A stretch of DNA of 64,000 bases, from the NCBI GenBank assembly GCA_963707145.1, contig CAVPOQ010000005.1, positions 137,629-201,628 on the forward strand, written 5' to 3'. Below are positions 57,526 to 64,000 of this stretch, piece by piece. Source of the stretch: RPQJ01 sp963707145 (lineage in GTDB: Bacteria; Pseudomonadota; Gammaproteobacteria; Steroidobacterales; Steroidobacteraceae). Positions within the stretch are counted from its first letter, which is position 1; every line of letters starts with the position of its first letter. The position numbers and the translations under genes are program-made. The notes beneath the pieces are model-generated. The model had not been told where the DNA came from, did no database searches, and saw nothing but the letters and a program-made list of their open reading frames with translations.

Positions 57526-58899
57526 ATGAGCGTCGAACGTGTGCTATTTGTGTTAGCGGTGCTGGTGCTGGCCGCCGTGTACCAGCTCAGCTACGCGGCT
57601 TGGGTTGCCGACGTGCACGCGAGCTGGGGTTTCGGGTGGCGGCCGCCGCCCGGGCCCTATCTTGCCATGTCGTTTGTCCTGGCCGTTGTACCCGCACTCT
57701 GGATGCCGCTGAGCTTCAGACGTCCCTCGCAGTTCCTGTTCCTGCTGCAGTACTTGGTGCTCTACGTCCCGACCCTGTTCGTCTCCTATCACTCACTGAA
57801 TCCCGCCGTGTCGCCGGAACGCGTGCTGCTGATCAGCGCCGTGCTGTTCGGCGGGATCTCGATCATGCAATCAGCACTGTGGCTGCCGGTATTGCGGATC
57901 CCGAAGCCGGCGCTTCCGCCCTGCGTGTTCTGGGCGGCGTTCCTGGCGTTGACCACCGCGCTGATGGCGTATGTGGCGGTCAATCTCGGAGCGTCCTTCA
58001 GGCTGGCTGGATTCGTGGAGATGTACGCCGTGCGTGCGGAGACGGCGCGACAGGTCTCAGAAGGCGCTCGACTCGGTGGGTACGCACAGCTCTGGCTGGC
58101 AGGTCTCTGCCTGCCGTTCCTATTTGCCGTCGCAACGTACTCTCGCCGGTACTGGATTCTCGTGCCCGTGGCAGCAGGCTACCTGTTCCTGCTCGGCATC
58201 GGCGGCTCGAAGAGCCTGATGTTCGCCATCATATTCTTGGCGGCGATCCGCGTCTGGTTGCGGCGCGAGGATGCCCGCCGCGCGACATGGCTTGCCGTCG
58301 GTCTGAGCGTGTTGCTCGCCATCCCTGCCGTGCTGTTGAATGCTGGACCCCTACTTGAGGTTGTGGGGCGCTGGTACGTTGCCATCGTCAATGTCCGGAC
58401 ATTCAGCGTCCCGCAGTTGCTGCACCTGCAGTACTCAGAGTATTTCGCCAGCCATCCGCTCACGCTCGGTGGCCACGTCCGGGGCGTCAGTCTGCTCGTG
58501 CCGAGCCCCTACGCGGCGGACATTCCCTATACGGTCGGAGATCACTTCTACGGCGTGCCGGTGGGAGCCAACGTGGGGTTGTGGGCGCAGGACGGGATCG
58601 CCAGTTTCGGCCTGCCGGGCGTCTTCATCATCTCGGCCATTTGTGCAGTGTTCTTCTGGATGCTCGATAGCTGCTGTGCTCGGCTTCGGCCGGGATTCGT
58701 GGCGACCTGCCTCGGTTTTGCGGCTGTCGCCTTTACCAATGTGTCGCTGTTCACGACGCTTCTGAGCGTCGGCGTGCTGCTGTTCCTGATCATGGCGCCG
58801 TTGATTCCCTGCTCAGGAGTCCTCGCCGCCGCCTGCCGCCCTGAGGTGAGAGAAGCGCGCCGACACGGCACGGCTGCCCCCAGGCCACGCAGCAGCTAG
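57526..58899 (+). CDS. Polytopic membrane protein, O-antigen polymerase-like (Wzy candidate)
   Basis: A 457-residue integral membrane protein with about ten hydrophobic helices (beginning VLFVLAVLVLAAVYQLSYAAW) and a large loop around residues 300-350 (HLQYSEYFASHPLTLGGHVRG). The topology and position after the flippase suggest an O-antigen/EPS polymerase, whose sequences are poorly conserved. ATG at 57526; an alternative ATG at 57481 would overlap the flippase end by 25 bases. The C-terminal 30 residues are hydrophilic. Wzy identity is inferred from topology and context. Confidence 0.55.
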   Translation: MSVERVLFVLAVLVLAAVYQLSYAAWVADVHASWGFGWRPPPGPYLAMSFVLAVVPALWMPLSFRRPSQFLFLLQYLVLYVPTLFVSYHSLNPAVSPERVLLISAVLFGGISIMQSALWLPVLRIPKPALPPCVFWAAFLALTTALMAYVAVNLGASFRLAGFVEMYAVRAETARQVSEGARLGGYAQLWLAGLCLPFLFAVATYSRRYWILVPVAAGYLFLLGIGGSKSLMFAIIFLAAIRVWLRREDARRATWLAVGLSVLLAIPAVLLNAGPLLEVVGRWYVAIVNVRTFSVPQLLHLQYSEYFASHPLTLGGHVRGVSLLVPSPYAADIPYTVGDHFYGVPVGANVGLWAQDGIASFGLPGVFIISAICAVFFWMLDSCCARLRPGFVATCLGFAAVAFTNVSLFTTLLSVGVLLFLIMAPLIPCSGVLAAACRPEVREARRHGTAAPRPRSS

Positions 58900-58910
58900 C
58901 GGACCCATCG

Positions 58911-58998
58911 TATAAAATAGCGGGTTTTGGTCACATGAAGTTTCCCACGATGTTCGCAAGGGTATCGCGCGAACAACACCTCAAAGGCTGATTCGGTT
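58911..58998 (+). promoter_or_regulatory. AT-rich leader before asnB with a possible -10
   Basis: The 99-base gap before asnB holds TATAAAAT (58911-58918), which matches a -10 core, but no convincing -35 at 17 bases (CGCAGC). The remaining leader is AT-rich compared with flanking DNA. It may start a separate transcript for the asnB end of the locus. Confidence 0.35.
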
Positions 58999-60920
58999 AT
59001 GTGCGGCGTTGCAGGGATCATCAGTCGTGGGCCGGTGGCACATTCCGTCATTGCGTCGATGACGAGGGCGTTGGCGCACCGTGGACCAGACGGCGAAGGG
59101 TTCTTCATCAGGGGTCGAGCCGTTGCGGACATGGAGTTGCGCAACCTGCAAGCGGAACACGCAGACGGTTCAACGGTCGGATTCGGTCACCGTCGGCTCG
59201 CAATTGTCGACTTGTCGCCGGCTGGGCACCAGCCGATGTCCTACCGGGATCGGTACGTAATCACGTACAACGGCGAGATTTACAACCACGTTGAACTTCG
59301 CGAGGAGCTGCAGGCTGCAGGTCATCGTTTCTCGACTCGCACCGACACTGAAGTGATCCTGGCGGCCTACGACCTCTGGGGGGCCGATTGCCTGCGCCGC
59401 TTCAATGGCATGTGGGCGTTTGCACTGCTGGATCGCCTGTCTGGACGCCTGCTGCTTGCCCGTGATCGCTTCGGCGTCAAGCCGTTGTACTTGTATCACC
59501 GCCCGGGACTGCTGCTGTTCGCCTCGGAGATCAAGGCACTCCTGCCACATCCGGCGTTCACTTCGAATCCGGCGGTCGAGGGCGCGCGTGCCTACCTGCG
59601 GCGGGGCCCAGCGGAGCACCTGGACGAGACGCTGTTCTCCGGCGTCGTGCGACTGTCTTCCGGCTCATTCATCGAGGCGTCCGTAGAGGATGCTGTGGCT
59701 GCCAGATACGACAAGCGACGTTATTACGGCCTAACCCCATCGATTTCCGACGAGCCGTTTGATGCGGTTAAGGCCGGTCAGCTCGCGGACCGCTATCGCC
59801 AGATCCTGGATGATGCGGTGCGCCTCCGTCTGCGTGCCGACGTCAAGGTCGGGTCCGCGCTGTCCGGTGGGCTCGATTCCTCATCCGTCGTCAAACTGGC
59901 GAACGCGCACCTACGGGCGCTAGGCAAGGCCGAGGAGATGCAGGAGACGTTTTCGAGCGTGTATCGCTCGCCGGGGCTCAATGCCTACGATGAGAGCCGA
60001 TACATCGATTCACTGGCGCGCGAACTCTGCGTCGGTCTCATCAGACCGAGCCCTCAGCGGACGACGTGCGTCGCGAATACGGACGCATGATCCACGCGAT
60101 GGACACGCCGCCGGAGGGCAGTTGCATGTCCGGGTGGCATGTATTCAAGCTGGTCGCCGGCTCGGACGTGGTCGTGACGCTCGATGGGCAGGGCGCTGAC
60201 GAGCAGCTTGCCGGGTACTTCAACCACCTCGTATTCCGCGTAGCCGCCGGACGGAGCGTGGCAGCGGAGGCATGGGCGCTGCGCCGTGTCCCGCGAGCTG
60301 CGAGGTTCGTACTGCTGGGCACTATGCTGGCGATCCTTGGCCGGCTCGGGCTGCGTGGTGCTGGGCGGGCGATATCGCGCCATATGCCGCGGCTTGGGCT
60401 GGGTGACAACCCGTATCTCCCGCTCAACCAGAGGCTGGCGACGGAGGTCGACACCGCGCTCGGGAACCTGCTCCACTACTCGGACCGCGCGTCGATGGCA
60501 TGGTCCGTCGAATCGCGCATGCCGTTCATGGACTACCGCCTGATTGAGTTCACGCTGGCGGTACCTCCTGCATACAAGATCCACGACGGTTGGACGAAGT
60601 ACCTGGCCCGCCGAGCGTTCGATGGCATCCTACCTGACGAGATCGTCTGGCGTCGTGACAAGATGGGTTGGCCGGTGCCGGACCGGGTCTGGTTCGACGG
60701 GCCACTGGCCGAGTGGCGTCGTGCGGTCATCGCGCAGAGTGAGTTCGTAAAGGGTGTCGATGCCGCGCGGGTCGCAAGGGCCGTGTCGGGGAGGCTGTCG
60801 CACATCGAGTCGATGCGTCTGTTGAATTTGGCGGTCTGGTATGGTGTCTACTTTGGATCGGATCCGGAATTGTATAGGGCCGCTCTACCGTTCTTTCGCG
60901 GCCAGGCTCTACACACGTGA
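58999..60920 (+). CDS. asnB: Glutamine-hydrolysing asparagine synthase family amidotransferase, apparent -1 frameshift
   Basis: A protein of about 640 residues after adding one base near 60030-60034. The N-terminal class II glutaminase begins MCGVAGIISRG with catalytic Cys2, then GFGHRRLAIVDLSPAGHQPM and YNGEIYNH. The synthetase domain has the PP-loop SGGLDSSSV and VTLDGQGADEQLAG, with ESRMPFMDYRLIEF near the C terminus. In polysaccharide loci this family often amidates uronic acids rather than making asparagine, which would suit the GlcNAc3NAcA-type sugar made upstream. The corrected length is typical. Confidence 0.85.
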
Positions 60921-61428
60921 CGACGTAATCGTGATGTGGCGTCTTGAGCCCAAAGCGGTGACGTCGGAGGCGCGCGTCGTGCGCGCGGTAAAGCGAGATC
61001 AAGAGGACTTGCGGTCATTTCAGACCGCCGACCAGGTTGCTCGCTTCGCCGCCATGCTCGACGGCGGTGAGTCGTGTTATCTGGCGTACCTGGGCAACGA
61101 ATGCGTGCACCGGTCGTTCGTGCGCAGCGGGCCGGCGACCGTGCGGGTGCATCCGCTGGTTGTCGAAAGCCAGCCGACCGGTCATGCCTATGTGCACTAC
61201 TGCGAAACCACTCCGTGCGCGCGTGGCCGTGGGGTGTTCCCGGCCGTACTTTCGAAGATCGCGCGTGACTATACGACGGAAACGATCTGGACAGCGGTGA
61301 ACTCGCGCAATGCGGCAAGTCTGGCAGCCATGCGCAAGGCCGGATTCGTGGCGGTCCGTCGCATAAAGGTCCGTTTCCTGCTTGGCCTGCGGCGAGTCAC
61401 AGCGGAACCGATGGAGATGCAAACGTGA
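60841..61428 (+). CDS. GNAT-family N-acetyltransferase
   Basis: A 195-residue acetyltransferase-like protein. The GNAT acetyl-CoA region is ETTPCARGRGVFPAVLSKIA, with VNSRNAASLAAMRKAGFVAVRR downstream, the conserved fold end. The ATG at 60841 gives an 80-base overlap with asnB; a downstream GTG or ATG is possible but would cut the fold only slightly. It overlaps the next gene by four bases (GTGA). A role in acylating sugars of the exported polymer is inferred from context. Confidence 0.68.
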   Translation: MVSTLDRIRNCIGPLYRSFAARLYTRDDVIVMWRLEPKAVTSEARVVRAVKRDQEDLRSFQTADQVARFAAMLDGGESCYLAYLGNECVHRSFVRSGPATVRVHPLVVESQPTGHAYVHYCETTPCARGRGVFPAVLSKIARDYTTETIWTAVNSRNAASLAAMRKAGFVAVRRIKVRFLLGLRRVTAEPMEMQT

Positions 61429-62394
61429 CGGCGGTCGCGCGTACTGATGTTCCGATGGAGCTGCCTGATTCCCAGGTGAATTCTGTGTTTCAGCAGCCGT
61501 GGTGGTTGGAGGCCGTCGCTCCCGGCCAGTGGGCGGCGGCCGAGTACCGCGTAGCAGGGGAACTGCGCGGCCGACATCCTTACGTGCTGCGTCGCACGCG
61601 CGGCTTGACGGTGCTGACCCAGCCGCCATTCACGCAGACGCTCGGTCCGTGGCTCGCCCCTAGCCAAGCGAAGTATGCGAAGTCACTGGGGCAAACAGAA
61701 GGACGTGATGGAGGCGCTGATCGCGCAGTTGCCGGTCTGTGACTACTTCGCCCAGAACTTCCACCACACCGTAGTGAACGGTCTGCCCTTTGTCTGGCAG
61801 GGGTTCGAGCCGACCGTGCGCTACACGTACATACTCGAAGCCCTGGGGGATCTCGAGGCCGTCTGGGACGGATTTCTGGACAACATTCGGGGGGATATAC
61901 GCAAGGCGGAGCGCAGCCTTGCCGTCGACGAGTCCAACGACCTCGAGGAGTTGATACGGCTGGTAACGCTTACGTTCGAACGGCAGGGGGTGCGACATCG
62001 ATTGGACGTCGATGCGCTGCGGCGCGTGGATGCTGCCTGCGCGCAGCGCGCGGCAAGGTCCCTGCTGCTTGCGCGTGATGCGCGAGCGGCCGGGCGCACG
62101 CGGCGGCATACCGGGACGGACCGAAACAGCGCGTATTACCTGCTCGGAGGAGCCGATCCGGATCTGAGGAGTAGCGGCGCGCAGAGCCTGGTGCTGTGGA
62201 ATGCGATTCGGCGGGCGTCGGGTCATGCGCAGTCGTTCGATTTCGAAGGTTCGATGTTGGAGCCTGTCGAGCGCTTCTTCCGCGCGTTCGGCGCGCGGCA
62301 AAGGCCCTATCTGCGGTTGGTACGAATGAGTCGGCGCATGAGTGCCCTGTGGCACGGGTACCGTGCGGTCCGTTCCCTGGCCAAGCGCCAATGA
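61425..62394 (+). CDS. FemAB-like / GNAT-type transferase, apparent frameshifts
   Basis: A protein of about 322 residues across frames. The N terminus has FQQPWWLEAVAPGQW and TLGPWLAP, the middle NFHHTVVNGLPFVWQGF with the DNIRGDIRKAERS segment, and the C terminus SAYYLLGGADPDLRSSGAQS, all typical of FemAB/CelD-like acetyltransferases of exopolysaccharide loci. One extra G in a GGGG run (61688-61691) and a compensating pair near 62085-62125 break the frame. GTG start at 61425 overlaps the GNAT stop. The transferred group is unknown. Confidence 0.7.
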
Positions 62395-63785
62395 TCGAGG
62401 TCGAGGTCCCAGCGGGCCGCGCTCCGGAACGTGAGTACATCCTGCGGGTACTGCTGCAGGATTTTCTCGGCCTGCCGTTCAGAATCCGAGTGTGTGAACG
62501 GCGGGATGTCGTCATTCGACTGCCAAACGGGGCGTCGCTTGCGATACCTGATGTGTTGCTCAGCACGTCTCGGTGCTGACGGTTGTCGCCGTCGTCGCTC
62601 CCTCTTCGCGCCCAGCGAGGCGCTAGACATCGCCTGTTTGGGCGGCGTGGCGCCGGACGCCAGCTTCGCCGTGCCGGTGTTGTATCCGTCCGGCGGGGGA
62701 CCTGTGTTGCAGCAAGAGTCGACCGAGCTGCGGCTCGGCTTCGATCTGATCGGAGCGTGCTTCTTTTTCTGCAGCACGCTACGAGGAATACGTGATCAAG
62801 GAGCGCGATTCCGTCGGCCGGTTTCCATTCCATCTCTCATATGCCGCGCGGGCGGGGCTCATCGAAAGGGCCGTCGTCAATGAATATGTCGATCTGCTTT
62901 GGGAACTCATGTCGCGATTGACGCCTGGACTGCCAAGGAGTCGTCGTGAGTTCCGAGTTCGCCCGTCGCATGACGCTGACTTTCCGTTTGCGCTGCGCGG
63001 TGCCGGGCCGAGGCGCCTGCTACGCTCGGTAGCCGGTGAGGGTTGGCGCAGACGCAGCGTGACCGCGGCCGTCAGGCGCCTGCGCGACTGGTGGGCGGTT
63101 CGCAGAGGGGACGCGACGCGTGATCCATACAACACGTATGGTTGGCTAATGAGCGAAAGCGAGCGGCGCGGCTTGGTCAACACCTTCTATTTCATGGCCG
63201 GAGCCAGTGACCGTCGCTACGACCCGGGCTTCCCGATCCTCGATTCCTGCGCTGCGGCGGATTCTGCGGGAGATCGCCGATCGCGGGCACATAATTGGGC
63301 TGCACCCTAGCTTTCAGTCGTATCGCGACACCAAGATGGTCGAACGCGAGCTGTTGGCCCTAAAGTCCGCAGCGGCTGGGTTGGGGTGGTTCAGCAGGAA
63401 TGGGGGTCGCGACAGCATTTCCTGCGATGGGAGGCGTTCCAGACCCCGGCTGGTCCTGGCCGACGCCGGGATCCGCAGCGACAGTAGCGTCGGCTTTGCC
63501 GAGCGCGCGGGGTTTCGTGCCGGGGTGTGCTACGAATACGAGTGGTTCGACATACGCCAGCGTCGTGCAATCGGTCTTCGTGAGCAGCCGCTCGTGGTCA
63601 TGGACGCGACACTTGTCGAGCGGGCATACATGAACTGCGACTCGAGTGCGGCAGCCGGCGAAGTGATCAAAAGGCTGAAGAACGCGTGTCGCCGACACAG
63701 TGGCGACTTCGTGCTGCTCTGGCACAACTCACGCCTTGACGCGGCCGAAGCCAAAGAACTGTACCGCGAGGCGATCTCAGGATGA
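62391..63785 (+). CDS. Polysaccharide deacetylase-family protein with N-terminal DUF7033-like domain, several frameshifts
   Basis: Frame-shifted pieces join into a protein of about 463 residues. The N-terminal part resembles the DUF7033-type domain (ALDIACLGGVAPDASFAVPV, FDLIGACFFF, RYEEYVIKERDSVGRFPF). The deacetylase half follows, with RPSHDADFPF (the catalytic HD pair), NTFYFMAGASDRRYDPGF, IGLHPSFQSY with a metal-ligand His, and RSDSSVGFAERAGFRAG. Shifts occur near 62565-62612, 62766-62776, 63249-63256 and a compensating pair at 63380-63460; net change is zero modulo three, so the true end is 63785. ATG overlaps the FemAB-like stop and this stop overlaps the next start. Confidence 0.72.
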
Positions 63786-64000
63786 CCGACGCACCCAGCA
63801 GTACCGCGCTACCCGCTCCCCGACACGTGGCAGTCGTCACATCAATTCATCCGGACTTTGATGCGCGGATCTGGAGGCACGCACGTTCGCTCGCCAGGGC
63901 GGGAATCCGCGTAACACTGATCTCACCCTGGCCCGACGTCTCGGATGGTGCTGAGGACGGCGGGAACCTCAGGCAGGTTTCTTTCGAAACGCGTCACGAG
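63782..64000 (+). CDS. Glycosyltransferase, family 4-like (5' end only)
   Basis: The first 73 codons of a gene that runs off the window. After a short polar leader it reads HVAVVTSIHPDFDARIWRH and then GIRVTLISPWPD, the N-terminal Rossmann fold of GT4-type glycosyltransferases. It probably adds one sugar of the repeat unit. The start overlaps the deacetylase stop (ATGA). The family call rests on this N terminus alone. Confidence 0.65.
   Translation, partial: MTDAPSSTALPAPRHVAVVTSIHPDFDARIWRHARSLARAGIRVTLISPWPDVSDGAEDGGNLRQVSFETRHE

Overview
The window is GC-rich bacterial chromosome with almost no non-coding space. Gene order points to a gammaproteobacterium: tig-clpP-clpX-lon-hupB-tRNA-Val-tRNA-Asp-ppiD, fimV-truA-accD-folC-dedD-cvpA-purF and gloB-(yafS)-rnhA-dnaQ are arrangements known from Pseudomonas, Escherichia and relatives. 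The order or family cannot be fixed from sequence alone; the GC content and gene set would suit a Xanthomonadales, Steroidobacterales or Chromatiales-like lineage.

Layout. 0-3 kb, minus strand: msrC, then an overlapping epmA-psd-SCO run. 3-16 kb, plus strand: prmB, aroC, fimV, truA, accD, folC, a SPOR protein, cvpA, purF, a receiver-Ser/Thr kinase fusion and miaE. 16-20 kb: lpxH on the minus strand facing away from gltX and cysS. 20-25 kb: an accessory patch with a MalT-like LuxR regulator and two lipoproteins, one a kelch beta-propeller. 25-28 kb: folD, a promoter, tRNA-Pro/Arg/His/Lys, a zinc-ribbon methyltransferase, a WaaP-like kinase lacking its catalytic Asp, and tRNA-Leu. 28-37 kb: the protein quality-control block tig, clpP, clpX, lon (with a sigma-32-like promoter), hupB, two tRNAs and ppiD. 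37-41 kb: fabI, mltD and gloB on the minus strand, then yafS-like and rnhA on the plus strand.

41.6-64 kb is a surface-polysaccharide locus that runs off the right edge. Sugar-nucleotide genes come first (a WbpE-type aminotransferase, a TviB/WbpO-type dehydrogenase, a UDP-sugar epimerase, WbpB- and WbpD-type enzymes), with dnaQ and pgi embedded among them. Two tandem Wzi-family outer-membrane proteins, a long SLBB export protein, a Wzz-like chain-length protein, a flippase and a polymerase-like membrane protein follow. Next come an AsnB-type amidotransferase, a GNAT acetyltransferase, a FemAB-like protein, a polysaccharide deacetylase and the start of a glycosyltransferase. The enzymes present would make a diacetamido uronic acid of the UDP-GlcNAc3NAcA type, and the amidotransferase could convert a uronic acid to its amide. 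GC content drops visibly from about 55.3 kb onward.

At least fifteen conserved genes or gene segments need a single-base frame correction to read through: one each in truA, cysS, gloB and wbpE, and many between 51.0 and 63.5 kb. The corrected lengths all come to whole codons and family-typical sizes, so these look like sequence errors rather than decayed genes. They are listed as single CDS entries spanning the break.
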